Part shown: one piece after another, positions 16,040-26,077 of the stretch | Layout: the number at the start of each line of letters is the position of its first letter | Position numbering within the stretch: position 1 is the stretch's first letter | DNA from: Fodinibius sediminis | Lineage (GTDB): Bacteria; Bacteroidota; Rhodothermia; Balneolales; Balneolaceae | Reading direction: 5' to 3' | NCBI RefSeq assembly: GCF_900182555.1 | Contig: NZ_FXTH01000001.1 | Span: 407,494-471,493, forward strand | DNA length: 64,000 bases | Position numbers and translations under genes: made by a program | The notes under the pieces: model-generated | What the model saw: only the letters and a program-made list of their open reading frames with translations | Database searches by the model: none | What the model was told of the DNA's origin: nothing

Positions 16040-16432
16040 TTATCGTATCGCTAAACCTTGTAAGGCTGATTCACTCCAGCCATGTACTTTTATATTATTT
16101 TCAAATAAAACAGGTGGTATTAAGCCAATAGAGTTTTTAAGCTTAATAGCATATACAGATTTATTGTTTTCTAATGTCATTTCTACCTCTTCCCGTACCC
16201 ATCTACTTGAATATGTAAGATTACCGACCAAAACAATAGTACGTGATGTCCCTTTCATTTTCTTCGATATTGCTTGACGTATTACTGAAACGTTATTTGT
16301 ATCCCATCTTTTCAGCAAATCTCTTACTCTAAAATTTAGATTTGAGTAATTTGGATTTACCGCTCTTCCTTTAATTGTTAATACCGTGTTCCGATCTGAC
16401 TCTGTAAAACTAAAGAAAACTACATTTGCCAT
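16040..16432 (-). CDS. Small TIR-like (MTH538/DUF1863, ThsB-like) protein
   Basis: I use the ATG at 16432, which gives 'MANVVFFSFTESDR', the usual start of this family. The 130-residue product is a single TIR-like domain: 'VVFFSFTESDR' (strand A), 'VRDLLKRWDTNN', 'IRQAISKKMKGTSRTIVLVGNLTYSSRWVREEVEMTLENN', where 'SSRWVREEV' carries the conserved Trp and Glu. This is the DUF1863 group that includes the ThsB sensors of Thoeris defence. No thsA-like SLOG or Sir2 partner is adjacent; the downstream partner here is the TRAFs-binding TIR-like protein. Confidence 0.72.
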   Translation of the reverse strand: MANVVFFSFTESDRNTVLTIKGRAVNPNYSNLNFRVRDLLKRWDTNNVSVIRQAISKKMKGTSRTIVLVGNLTYSSRWVREEVEMTLENNKSVYAIKLKNSIGLIPPVLFENNIKVHGWSESALQGLAIR

Positions 16433-16593
16433 AGTTATATACCCCAATGTACATTAAGATTAATTGACTTCACTATAAAAGGTTCAAAAACTATTCCACC
16501 CCAAAATATCACCTATTAAGCCCGAACACCCCTTACATAGGCATCAAAATAATTAATCAGGCATCAAAAACTGATACCTTATAAAAACAGCAC

Positions 16594-19500
16594 TTACCCA
16601 ACCTGCACTTCATTTAGCTTCTCTACCTTATCGATAAGCAGCTCAATGATATTTGCTTTATCATTAAATACTCCCTCAATGCCGTCTTCATTGATAAAGC
16701 TAAAGGGAGGCTCATAAAGATCAGCAACCTCCAAATGACCATTTTGAGTATAAAATTCGATCATTTGTTTAATAAACTGAATCTGAGTGGAGCTCAATCG
16801 TTTGTCTTGCAAAAATTCTTCAAACTCTTTCATTACTGCATCTCGACTGAGACCCGTAGAGGAACGTATAAAATTAATAAGCTCCATTCCTTCACCCAAT
16901 ATTTCGTGAAAATCATCGGTTGACACCTTGGGATCGACCTCCACCAGAAACTCTTCTAATGTCTCAACATCTTTATCTGTTAGTGGTTCGCCATTACGGA
17001 TTTTTTCGATGATGAGATGATTTTTATGCTCCTCAATAAATTTTATTAGCTTCCTTTTGTACCTTTTTGGGTCAACTGCAGATTCATTGACAGAATCAAT
17101 TACAGTTGGCTCACCAAAATTATCTTCGAAATTTGTATATACTGGCTCTCTTTTTTTCGCATCAATAAGATGCATTAGCTCACGGAGATTCTTTCGAACT
17201 TCGTCGAGCTGCAGTAACTGAGGAGCTTCCCAAAACTCCTCGCTGAGAACCTTTTCTAGCGTCGGCCTTACTTTTTTGACTGCAGGAATATGTCGTTTGG
17301 AGTAAAGATTTTCCGACAGCGCAATGACATTATTTTTTGTCGCCCTCTCTTGCAGAACACCATCTAAGAGTTCGTGCTGAATGGTCAACATCAATAAGTC
17401 GAACCTTCTGCTCATCTCATCCTCAGTAAGATCGACTGGCACTAACTCTGCCAATTTTCTTACTATCTCCTTTCTCTCATGCGATTCAAGGTGATCCCAT
17501 ACCCCACGGTTTTCCAAACGGTGAATTAATTTCAGATGAGGACGAACCTGAACGCTCTGTTTTTCAAGATTGGAAATTTGCTGATGCAACAGGTCAAGAA
17601 TTGAATTTCTATAGTTCTGCAGCTCTTCGTCCTGTTTGTATGGATCGTTCTGTAGCTTAGCCGTGAGTAATAGACGCTTTTCAAAATTTCTTGCGCTTAG
17701 AGACGCACTAGATGAGTTCTCATATCCCTCTGGATTCTCCTCGAAGAACTCAAAATTGCCACAGTAGTCAAAAATCAGAAATTTTTCTTTATGCTGTCCT
17801 GGTCCAAACAAATCAGGCCGCAATCTGGTACCACGACCGATCATCTGATAAAACTTTGCTTTAGATCGTACGGGTTTAAAAAAGACTAAGTTTACCACAT
17901 CCGGAGCATCGATTCCCGTATCCAACATATCCACTGATATAGCAATAGCTGGCATCTCCCCGGGAGCACAAAATTTATCAATCAGATCCTGCGAATAATC
18001 AACCTTATTGTCTATAACCTGAGCAAAGTGTCCGGCATAATGCGGATAATTCTCATCAAATATCTTTTGAATGTACGTGGCATGCCGGTGATTCTTAGCA
18101 AAAATAATTGTATCCCCAACACGATCACCTCCTTCAACCTTTATTCCGCCTTCCATCAACTGTTTTAAAACTTTTTCTACCGTATCACGATTATACAGCC
18201 AACTATTCAGTTTAGCAGGTGGAATATGATCCGGTATGGCACCTGTTTCATCATCAGCCAAAAGGTCATCATATTCTTTCTGTTCTTCGGGCGATAAATC
18301 AGAGTATTTAACGCCCTCAGTGAGAAATTTTCCCAATACAGATATTTTCTTAGGTGGAACCAAGAAGTTATCATCAACAGCCTGATCTAATCCATAAGCG
18401 AATGTAGGGTTCCCCTGTTCTGTTCTGAACAACTCATAAGTATCGTGATCAACATCACTCTTAGGTGTAGCAGTAAGCCCTAATAAGAGCGAATCAAAGT
18501 AATCAAATATGGCCTGATATTTATTATATACACTTCGATGAGCTTCATCGATGATAACCAAGTCAAAATATCCAGGATCAAATTTTCTTTCCCCTTCTTC
18601 AAGTTGCTCAATCTGATTAAGCATGGTCGGATATGTACTAAAAACAACCCTGGCCGAGGTATCATTTTTTTCTTCCACCAGATTGACAATAGGTATATCC
18701 GGAAGATGTTCGGCATAAGCCTTGTAAGCCTGGCGCACCAAAGCATTCCGGTCAGCTAAGAAAAGAACACGTTTAGCCCATTTATACCTAAGTAGTACAT
18801 CAGTAATAGAAATGGATGTTCTGGTTTTGCCCGTTCCCGTAGCCATGGTTAACAACGCGCGCCGATGTCCCTCCTGAAAGCGCTCAGAAACCTTCTGCAC
18901 CGCCATATTCTGATAGTAACGGCCTGAAATATCCTGGTCCACATCCACGAGATGAAGCTTCTCCTTTTCCCTCTTTTGAAAAAATAATTTCTGCAGACTG
19001 GATTTGGTATAGAATCCCAAAGTAGGTCTGGGTGGGTACTGTTTATCATCCCAGACCCATATTTCGTAACCATTGGAAAGAAAAATTATGGGACGCTGCC
19101 CAAACTCTTCTTCAAGACAATCAGCATATAATTTCCCTTGATGTTTCCCCTCTTCATAACTTCGTGTCGTTCGTTTGGCTTCCACCAAGCCCAGTGGCTT
19201 ACCATTGTCATCCCATAGTACATAATCGACATATCCCGTCTCAGATGGATTAGGCATACCATCAACTTCGTACTCACGGACATTGGGCATCCCAGGATCC
19301 CAACCAGCTTCCCGAAGCATGACATCAATAAGCAGCTCTCGCGTTTCGGCTTCATTATAATCGTGGTTGTCAGCAAATTTACGGGTCTGTAACCGCATCT
19401 GCTTAATCTCACGATTACGTTGTTTGAATTCTTCATCTTTCGCTTCAAGTGATTGCTGTAGCTCCCGAAGTTTCTCCGCCTTTTCTTCCATCTGCTCTTC

Positions 19501-19971
19501 CAGTACTTTTAACTCCTCAGAAGAAAGAAGGTTATCAAAATCGACTTCTGGAACCTTATTTGGGTCGAACTTAATCTCAGGTTTTGGTTGTTCATCTGTT
19601 GTATAGGTTCGATATAACCAGAACAGTACATGAAAGGTCTCTTTACAAATTTGAAGAGCCTTATCTTCCGTTACCTGTTTATTATCATGAAGGGCAAGGT
19701 TTCCAGCCTTTCGAATAACATGGATCTTGTTGTAAACCTTGTAATCAACAATCTTCTTAAATGGCATGGCATCGGTAATATTATAGAGACTCGTATCATA
19801 AGGAAGGGATAAATCCTCATCATATTCGTACATCCACAAGACTACCTGCTCTATCAAATACCGAGCTCGACCACACGCCCCTCTTGGGTCAAATCGTACC
19901 AATTGCTCAACCGCCTTTGCATCTTCTACAAATTCGGGCCAATCTGGCTGTAAAAAATCAAAATTTGACAT
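16594..19971 (-). CDS. hsdR: Type I restriction enzyme subunit R with N-terminal DUF4145 domain
   Basis: This 1125-residue protein starts with a DUF4145/HEPN-like domain (about residues 10-120, 'ARYLIEQVVLWMYEYD', 'IHVIRKAGNLALHDNK'), then a coiled coil (about 140-200). The HSDR_N nuclease follows, with 'GYVDYVLWDDNGKPLGLVEAKRT' supplying the Asp...Glu-x-Lys. The SF2 helicase motor has 'TGTGKTRTSIS', 'VIIDEAHRS' and 'GLTATPK'. The C-terminus is EcoEI-R type. It cleaves and translocates DNA with HsdM and HsdS, which lie upstream on the same strand but are separated from it by a TIR gene and unknown genes. All nuclease and motor motifs are intact. Confidence 0.93.
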   Translation of the reverse strand: MSNFDFLQPDWPEFVEDAKAVEQLVRFDPRGACGRARYLIEQVVLWMYEYDEDLSLPYDTSLYNITDAMPFKKIVDYKVYNKIHVIRKAGNLALHDNKQVTEDKALQICKETFHVLFWLYRTYTTDEQPKPEIKFDPNKVPEVDFDNLLSSEELKVLEEQMEEKAEKLRELQQSLEAKDEEFKQRNREIKQMRLQTRKFADNHDYNEAETRELLIDVMLREAGWDPGMPNVREYEVDGMPNPSETGYVDYVLWDDNGKPLGLVEAKRTTRSYEEGKHQGKLYADCLEEEFGQRPIIFLSNGYEIWVWDDKQYPPRPTLGFYTKSSLQKLFFQKREKEKLHLVDVDQDISGRYYQNMAVQKVSERFQEGHRRALLTMATGTGKTRTSISITDVLLRYKWAKRVLFLADRNALVRQAYKAYAEHLPDIPIVNLVEEKNDTSARVVFSTYPTMLNQIEQLEEGERKFDPGYFDLVIIDEAHRSVYNKYQAIFDYFDSLLLGLTATPKSDVDHDTYELFRTEQGNPTFAYGLDQAVDDNFLVPPKKISVLGKFLTEGVKYSDLSPEEQKEYDDLLADDETGAIPDHIPPAKLNSWLYNRDTVEKVLKQLMEGGIKVEGGDRVGDTIIFAKNHRHATYIQKIFDENYPHYAGHFAQVIDNKVDYSQDLIDKFCAPGEMPAIAISVDMLDTGIDAPDVVNLVFFKPVRSKAKFYQMIGRGTRLRPDLFGPGQHKEKFLIFDYCGNFEFFEENPEGYENSSSASLSARNFEKRLLLTAKLQNDPYKQDEELQNYRNSILDLLHQQISNLEKQSVQVRPHLKLIHRLENRGVWDHLESHERKEIVRKLAELVPVDLTEDEMSRRFDLLMLTIQHELLDGVLQERATKNNVIALSENLYSKRHIPAVKKVRPTLEKVLSEEFWEAPQLLQLDEVRKNLRELMHLIDAKKREPVYTNFEDNFGEPTVIDSVNESAVDPKRYKRKLIKFIEEHKNHLIIEKIRNGEPLTDKDVETLEEFLVEVDPKVSTDDFHEILGEGMELINFIRSSTGLSRDAVMKEFEEFLQDKRLSSTQIQFIKQMIEFYTQNGHLEVADLYEPPFSFINEDGIEGVFNDKANIIELLIDKVEKLNEVQVG

Positions 19972-20062
19972 GATGCAAATAGATTATTGCCGAGTAAAAA
20001 ATAACCAACGTAATTTTCAATTATAATGTAATAGATTCTTACTTAAATGAATAACTACTTGA

Positions 20063-20776
20063 CTAACCTGTATTTAGTTCATCACTACTAATCATATCCA
20101 GAAACTTATTCCCGAAATCAGTAGTCAATTTGTTAAGCTTGCCTGGCATATGCCGACCATCTTCAAAACTTTCAAAAGCTACAAATCCCAGTTCATAGAG
20201 CTCCTTCCAGCATTGAGTTATTAGCTTAGCCCGATCTCTATATTCTGGATATATATCGAAGAAAACATCTTTGGATTGCAAAGAATTAAATTCACTCCCT
20301 AAATCTATACCCTTTTCTCTTACTATGTCTTCTGGAGATTGAAAAGTTTTCAAAAGCAAAATATGAAATGGACTTATCCTTTCAATCACATTTAAAAAAT
20401 GATCAGCCCAGTCAAACATTTATTTATCTTTTGAAAGATCGAGAGAGGTATTGATCACAATCCCCTTTAGGGCGTTAATTTTTTCTTCTTGATGATGTTC
20501 TTGAGCTAAATTGGAGGCTTTAATCAAAATTGTATTGAATTCATCACTTCCTGCTAAATCTTCGAGCTTTATTTTATCCTGTTCTTCAAGTCTTAAAAGA
20601 CGAAGAGAGATATCTTTTATCCATTCCTCCCTTCTTTGTATATAAAGAGGTTTAGAAATTGCAGTAAAGGTCTTATAAGCTAGATTGCCAAAAGGGACAA
20701 GGTTAGATACAAGCTCAATGGTTTGATGTCTTGCCTCACTTTGTAACTCTTCTCTTTTGTCTCTACGAGAATTCAT
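20063..20776 (-). pseudogene. Split unknown protein: one frame interrupted by an in-frame TAA
   Basis: Two 118-codon segments lie in the same frame, joined by TAA (20420-20422) directly followed by ATG. The first ends in 'HHQEEKINALKGIVINTSLDLSKDK' and the second begins 'MFDWADHFLNVIERISPFHILLLKTF'. Read through, they look like one 237-residue helical protein of a kind I recall from other genomes, in which a 'QEEKLxALRNAV' helix leads straight into a 'FLxLIDxLTPxHLxLL' segment. So this is probably a recent nonsense mutation rather than two genes. Function unknown. It sits between the membrane-anchored protein and hsdR in the defence operon. Confidence 0.5.
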
Positions 20777-20808
20777 TTCAATAAGTATTAATTAAGCAGT
20801 TTATAAAA

Positions 20809-22290
20809 TCACAGACCAACATAATTAAGTATACTTTCCATGTTAATCGCATTAATAATAGCAACTAGAATCATAACAAAGGTAAAGATCAAGATCCAGA
20901 ACTGTAGCGTATTGTTAGATTCTGATAGTTTGAGGTTTACTTTAGTAGTAACTAACCTTGATAATCGATCACTAATCCTATTTACTTGTTTGCTGTTAGA
21001 TTCAATAGACTCAGCAGTTCTTTTTAAAACTTTTTTCCTGGCCTCTAAAAAACTGAAATCTTCTCCACGTCTCTCTGCTATCAAGTTGAAATCGTACATA
21101 TCAAATTCAAAATCTGGTCTATCAATACTTTGAAGTAATTCTCTGGTAAATGGCGATGAATTCATCTGGAGAGCTGAGATTTCATCATCGATAATCTGAA
21201 GTTTCTCCAATGCATCGGCTGGATTCATTGAATCAACTGCTCCCAGTTTATCTCTTACTTTTTTTAACTTTTGATCATACCCAAAGACTAAATCCGTTAG
21301 ACTCCAAAAACTTAAGGTCTTACTTAAGTAGTGAAGCCAACTAGAAATACTATCAATTCTCTTATCACCATACATCTTCAACTTTTCTTCAGACAAAACT
21401 TTTTCAATGTTACCTCCAATGGTTATAGTTGACCGCTTAGCAAGAAATTTTTCATCAATCGTCATATGTAACTCTTTGAGATCGATACTTTTATACACAT
21501 CATATTCTGTTTCAAACCCAACTATATTCAAATATGACTCATAAGAATTGTGTGTGTCCGTTAAAGGATCATCATTTTCTAATAATATCAATTCCACTGT
21601 TGGATGAGCTCTCTCCAAAAAATTGGAATCAAACAATCCCGGAAAGTGTGTTGAAATCCAATTCGTACACTTCGTTCTTAAAAATTCTAATTGGAGGTTG
21701 TAAGCTTCTTCTTTCTGATGAATAGGTGCATGATACCTCGTGCCATGCTTAACCTTTTCAGCATAAGTCTCATAATAATCCCTCAATGGTTTTTCTACGG
21801 AATTTCTCAACTCATCGACAAAATGAAATTGAGTTGCTAGTATTGTTGTGCTGGGGACAAACTGGTGTAAATACGAGGAAGCATACTTTACTCCTTCCGG
21901 TAAGGGAGCGTTAAGAAAAGAAGGTACATTGGGTGAATTATCGGGTTTAATAACACCTATATTATACCAACTACTTCGATATCCTGAAGAACGCATAATA
22001 TTTAATCGGTCTAAAATATTGCGGTGATGGCTGCGCTCTAACTGATCGACTAAATCTAATTTTTTTATACCATGGATTAAACCTTCGATATAAGAGGGGG
22101 GATACGCTTCAAAAACCCATAGAGATGGCAAGTAAATTCCTATGTCTTCTGAGGGTGTTGATCTTTTATTTTTTTCAGGGTCCCGTTTTCTGATATTTTC
22201 TATATCCTTCTTTACTATTTCATCAATTTCAGAATCTTCACTTCCCAGATAATTTTCAAGTTTGTCTCTATATTTGGAAAATGGATTCAT
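20809..22290 (-). CDS. Unrecognised 493-residue protein with C-terminal membrane segment
   Basis: No family recognised. The protein is soluble-looking for about 455 residues, with a charged N-terminus ('DEIVKKDIENIRKRDPEKNK') and a long helical region ('EARKKVLKRTAESIESNSKQVNRISDRLSRLVTT'), then a single membrane helix ('FWILIFTFVMILVAI', about residues 464-482) near the end. That makes it a tail-anchored type inner-membrane protein. It lies inside the type I restriction gene cluster between the TIR gene and hsdR, with 143 bp upstream that could hold its own promoter. A membrane-linked effector or sensor role is a guess from position. Confidence 0.6.
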   Translation of the reverse strand: MNPFSKYRDKLENYLGSEDSEIDEIVKKDIENIRKRDPEKNKRSTPSEDIGIYLPSLWVFEAYPPSYIEGLIHGIKKLDLVDQLERSHHRNILDRLNIMRSSGYRSSWYNIGVIKPDNSPNVPSFLNAPLPEGVKYASSYLHQFVPSTTILATQFHFVDELRNSVEKPLRDYYETYAEKVKHGTRYHAPIHQKEEAYNLQLEFLRTKCTNWISTHFPGLFDSNFLERAHPTVELILLENDDPLTDTHNSYESYLNIVGFETEYDVYKSIDLKELHMTIDEKFLAKRSTITIGGNIEKVLSEEKLKMYGDKRIDSISSWLHYLSKTLSFWSLTDLVFGYDQKLKKVRDKLGAVDSMNPADALEKLQIIDDEISALQMNSSPFTRELLQSIDRPDFEFDMYDFNLIAERRGEDFSFLEARKKVLKRTAESIESNSKQVNRISDRLSRLVTTKVNLKLSESNNTLQFWILIFTFVMILVAIINAINMESILNYVGL

Positions 22291-22433
22291 AAATTTAGTT
22301 CTATTAATTATTCAAACAGCTCGTGAAAAGATTCTTGAAGCAAAAGAATCAGACTATTAATTAAATTCCTGAACAATCAACTGTCTTTTTTCTTGAATTG
22401 AATCTGACATAATTCTAATCAGTTATGATTTCT

Positions 22434-23381
22434 TTAAAAAGGTAAATCGTCTTCCCACTCTTCGCTTTCTTTCTCTTCAAAGTCAGCCATAGAGACACTC
22501 GGCTTGCCAAAATCATCCATGAATGTGTTGAAAGCTTTTAGCAAATCCGTATCCTGTAGATTCTTGTTGTCAGTTATTCCTAAATGCAATGCTTCAACCT
22601 TCTCCTCGGGAAAATCATCAATTTTACTGATCGCTTTTATACGATTTAAAGCTGCTTCTGAATTGTTTGACATCAAAAATAAATCAGAAAGCTTATTGAT
22701 CAATTTGGATCGTGTTTTATCATGACTACTTAGTATCTGAAAAATTCCTTCTGCAACCTGCCCAATTGTTTTATTATTTGCCTGGAATCCCTGAAACTTC
22801 CCAATAAATCCATAGGGATCCATGTTTTTTCTAACCGGTATAACCAGTACTCCCCGTCCAATAGCAACACCGATCTCCTGATCAGTCCAATTGCTCTCTT
22901 TAAATCCAGGCATTAGAATAGCACATAATGCATCCATTGAGAAAAGCCCCTTCTCAATTTCTTTTTCCCAGAGCTTAGTTGGTTCAATATCTTCGTGAGC
23001 TACAAATGAACTGATACCATAGGGCTCAAGAGCTCTTTTCAATTGCGTAACCTTCACTTTAAATGAAGAAAGATGACTTAAAAACAACCTGAAATGCCCT
23101 GGTTTCCAGAATGTCGCTTCATCTTCTTCAACAATCGGAGTTTCAGATAAGGCCTTGTGTTTTATATCTAATTCTGATGCTATTTCCAGGACTATGTCAT
23201 CATCCACGCCAGCCAGTACTTCTTTTACATAAACCCATTTACTATTTTGACTTGGCTCGTGATCTGTCGGTATCCCATACTCTGTGAAATAGGCATCAAT
23301 ATCCATAAAAGTCATTCTCTCTTGAAGCTCACGACCAATAATACTAATCAGCTCTCTTTTTTCTAACTTATTCATAGTCAA
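22434..23381 (-). CDS. TIR-domain protein embedded in the hsd operon
   Basis: Residues about 1-75 are a helical N-terminal domain ('RELISIIGRELQERMTFMDIDAYFTEYGIP', 'NSKWVYVKEVLAGV') of a type I associate with AbiJ and other abortive-infection proteins. Residues 97-220 are a TIR domain: 'FRLFLSHLSS', 'GISSFVAHEDIEPTKLWEKEIEKGL' and 'KESNWTDQEIGVAIGRGVLVIPV'. The Trp-x-x-Glu region and the conserved Glu are present, as in NAD-cleaving TIRs. The tail is acidic (EEKESEEWEDDLPF). The start overlaps the hsdS stop by 14 bases, so it is translated with the restriction system. An NADase back-up effector is the likely role, by inference. Confidence 0.8.
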   Translation of the reverse strand: MTMNKLEKRELISIIGRELQERMTFMDIDAYFTEYGIPTDHEPSQNSKWVYVKEVLAGVDDDIVLEIASELDIKHKALSETPIVEEDEATFWKPGHFRLFLSHLSSFKVKVTQLKRALEPYGISSFVAHEDIEPTKLWEKEIEKGLFSMDALCAILMPGFKESNWTDQEIGVAIGRGVLVIPVRKNMDPYGFIGKFQGFQANNKTIGQVAEGIFQILSSHDKTRSKLINKLSDLFLMSNNSEAALNRIKAISKIDDFPEEKVEALHLGITDNKNLQDTDLLKAFNTFMDDFGKPSVSMADFEEKESEEWEDDLPF

Positions 23382-24585
23382 AAGCTCTTTGCATCAACGA
23401 TGAAAAAAGTTCCTTAGACTTCTCTTCTGACTTTTCAAGAGCTGATCTTTCTTCAATAATTCGCTGCCTAATTGCGCTGAACTTTTTTTGACGCTCCAGA
23501 CTAGGGACAAGTACCTTAATTTTCTTGACCTCCTTCATGCTCACATTAGGCTGCAAAGAGGTTGAGGCATATCTTTCGATCTCTCGCTTGAAATGTTGTG
23601 TATAGATAAATGATGTAATATAATCTTCCGTAACTTTATCGCTGTCTACACGAATTCTAGCAACCCTTTGATTCAATAGAGCTGGCAAGTCATCTTCATG
23701 TACAACCACTGCCTTAACTGCATCGAGACTATTAATGATTGGACGCGTTAGTGCCAACAATATGTCTCCCTCTTCCAAAGAGTACCTCTCATGCTCTTCC
23801 AAATATGATGAAGGTAAATACTGTACTTCTGACCAATCTATATCTATGTAATGGACATTGCCAATTTTAACAACCTTTATACCATCCTCAGCATCATCAA
23901 TAAAATTATCACTTTTGAAGGCATATCCTCCCTGCATATCAACCAAGTCACCAAATTCTACTTCGGTTAAGCCTTTTGGATTAGTCACTGGATCTCCAAA
24001 CATATCTAAAAATATGCTCTGGATTAGCCAGTCATAGCGATTTTGCATTTCATCATCGATATCGATAAGCCGTTGAACCTGATCTAGTTGAGTCGCAATT
24101 TCGTTTTGTCTTTTTACTTCCGGAAGTGGGATTTTCGTATTTTTTAAGTACCTATTTAGTTCAAGGTTTCGAATTCCAGTAGTTTTATTTTGGTATAATT
24201 CACTTTGACCTTTCAAATATGAATGGAGCAACCCATAATGGACATATTTTGGAACCACACTTTTCTTTGGTCTTAAAGCACTAGTAAAATTACTAAAGAG
24301 ATATTTATCCCCATTTTGAATATCAAAAAAAACGACCCTACCTACAGGTTGGTTTTTGCTACCTCCAGACTTTTCAATGATTATGTCACCAGGTTTGAGT
24401 TTCTTTTCCTTAATTTTCTCTTCAGAAATCTTCCGATAAGCAATATCCTCTAAATCGATGCGTCCATCTCCTGAAAAATTGGTATTCCTTATAACTGGAA
24501 CACCTTCACATTCTTCTTCAGGCTCGTCTCCCCATTCACCACTTACAGGATCCTCAATAATTTCTGAAACTTTGACCCTCTTCAT
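23368..24585 (-). CDS. hsdS: Type I restriction-modification specificity subunit
   Basis: The 405-residue protein has two target-recognition domains. The first ends in 'IPLPEVKRQNEIATQLDQVQRLIDI' and the second in 'VLVPSLERQKKFSAIRQRI', the usual central and C-terminal conserved helices of HsdS. The second domain opens with 'TEVEFGDLVDMQGGYAFKSDNF', the standard start of a recognition domain. HsdS sets the DNA target for HsdM and HsdR. It overlaps hsdM by four bases at its start and the TIR gene by 14 bases at its end. Length is normal. Confidence 0.92.
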   Translation of the reverse strand: MKRVKVSEIIEDPVSGEWGDEPEEECEGVPVIRNTNFSGDGRIDLEDIAYRKISEEKIKEKKLKPGDIIIEKSGGSKNQPVGRVVFFDIQNGDKYLFSNFTSALRPKKSVVPKYVHYGLLHSYLKGQSELYQNKTTGIRNLELNRYLKNTKIPLPEVKRQNEIATQLDQVQRLIDIDDEMQNRYDWLIQSIFLDMFGDPVTNPKGLTEVEFGDLVDMQGGYAFKSDNFIDDAEDGIKVVKIGNVHYIDIDWSEVQYLPSSYLEEHERYSLEEGDILLALTRPIINSLDAVKAVVVHEDDLPALLNQRVARIRVDSDKVTEDYITSFIYTQHFKREIERYASTSLQPNVSMKEVKKIKVLVPSLERQKKFSAIRQRIIEERSALEKSEEKSKELFSSLMQRAFDYE

Positions 24586-26057
24586 ATCAATTCCTCCAGT
24601 TCATCTAATATTTTTATTCTCTCCTCTGCCAATTGTCTAAGCCCTACACTCCCATTTGTTCCATTTATAATGTTTTTGGGATTTTCATATTCAACCTTTT
24701 CATATTCCTGTTCTTTATAACGACTAATAGACAAATCGTACTTTTGTTTGACAATTTCTTCTTTGGATACTAAAAAACTTTGATCTGTACGTTTTCGATT
24801 TTTTTCTTTATCAATATTTCTAAATCGATTTAGGATATCGGGGATATCATTTTCATCAGTTTTTTCTCTTTTATCATCTAAGGAAAACCCATCTGCTTTC
24901 ATATCATAAAACCAAACATCATCGGTTCCACCCGATTCAGTTTTCGTAAAGAGAATTACAGCAGTACTTACATTTGCATAAGGTTTAAATACCCCACTTG
25001 GCATTGAAACAATTGCATTTAGTTGTTGTTCATCAACTAAGATTCTACGAATTTTCTTGTGGGCCTTTGATTTTCCAAATAGAACCCCTTCTGGAACTAC
25101 TACAGCAGCACGCCCACCTGTTTTGAGTGCTTTTAAAAATAAAGCAAGGAAGAGCAACTCTGTCTTTTTAGTTTTTGTGGTCTGTAGCAAATCAGTAGCG
25201 ACACTATCATAATCGAGAGACCCCTTAAAAGGTGGATTAGCTAATATTAGGTCATACTTTTTTCGCAATTTATCAGTTTCAGTAGATAACGAATCTTTAT
25301 AATCAACCGTCGCCCCCTCAAAACCGTGCATAACCATATTCATATTTCCAATCCGCAACATGCTTCGGTCAAAATCATAGCCGGTAAACATATCCGATTT
25401 GAAGTGTTTGCGCACCTTTTCATTGATCATGTCCTGTGCATGATTCTCTCGGATGTATTCTCCGGCAGCCACTAAGAATCCAGCCGTACCACAGGCAGGA
25501 TCAGCAATCTTATCAAGAGGTTTGGGCTGTGTCAACTCCACCATCATTTTAATGATATGACGAGGGGTTCTAAACTGCCCGTTTTGTCCTGCCGTATTCA
25601 GCTTGGAGAGCATATATTCATAGATATCGCCCTTTGTGTCTCGGTTTTTCATGTCAAGCTGATCAATTAGCTCAACTACACGAGACAAAGTGGAAGCTTT
25701 GGGGAACATAAAAATGGCTCCTTCCATATGCTTGCGATAGGTATCCCCGTTTTTGCCACCCAATTCTTTAATAAAAGGGAATACTTCATCCCGAATACGC
25801 TCAAACATCGCCTTTGGATCGAGCTCTTTAATATTGCGCCAGCGCAAATGTTCTTCATCCGGTCCAAAAGTTGGATTTTTTATGGGTTCCCCCGTACGTT
25901 CTGCTTTCTTCTCTTGGCGAAGCTGTTTGTCATCTAATCCTTTGATAAAAAGTAAATATGTAAGCTGCTCGATAACCGTCAGCGGATTTGAGATCCCCGC
26001 CGTCCACAGGGTCTCCCAAATTTTGTCAACTTTATTGCGAATTTCTCCTGTAAGCAT
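24582..26057 (-). CDS. hsdM: Type I restriction-modification N6-adenine methyltransferase
   Basis: The 491-residue protein has the HsdM helical N-domain followed by the N6-methylase domain. SAM-binding motif I is 'IADPACGTAGFLVAAGEYI' and catalytic motif IV is 'YDLILANPPFKGS', both intact. It methylates adenine in the target chosen by HsdS and so protects host DNA from HsdR. It lies 20 bp downstream of the SbcC-like gene and overlaps hsdS by four bases. Its intact motifs contrast with the degenerate ones in the larger methylase-like protein at 30.6-33.4 kb. Confidence 0.94.
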   Translation of the reverse strand: MLTGEIRNKVDKIWETLWTAGISNPLTVIEQLTYLLFIKGLDDKQLRQEKKAERTGEPIKNPTFGPDEEHLRWRNIKELDPKAMFERIRDEVFPFIKELGGKNGDTYRKHMEGAIFMFPKASTLSRVVELIDQLDMKNRDTKGDIYEYMLSKLNTAGQNGQFRTPRHIIKMMVELTQPKPLDKIADPACGTAGFLVAAGEYIRENHAQDMINEKVRKHFKSDMFTGYDFDRSMLRIGNMNMVMHGFEGATVDYKDSLSTETDKLRKKYDLILANPPFKGSLDYDSVATDLLQTTKTKKTELLFLALFLKALKTGGRAAVVVPEGVLFGKSKAHKKIRRILVDEQQLNAIVSMPSGVFKPYANVSTAVILFTKTESGGTDDVWFYDMKADGFSLDDKREKTDENDIPDILNRFRNIDKEKNRKRTDQSFLVSKEEIVKQKYDLSISRYKEQEYEKVEYENPKNIINGTNGSVGLRQLAEERIKILDELEELI

Positions 26058-26077
26058 GTAATACCTGGTTTATAGCT

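Noticed and set aside
16594..19971. A programmed frameshift or break in hsdR
   Set aside because: The 1125-codon frame is continuous, with all nuclease and helicase motifs in order.
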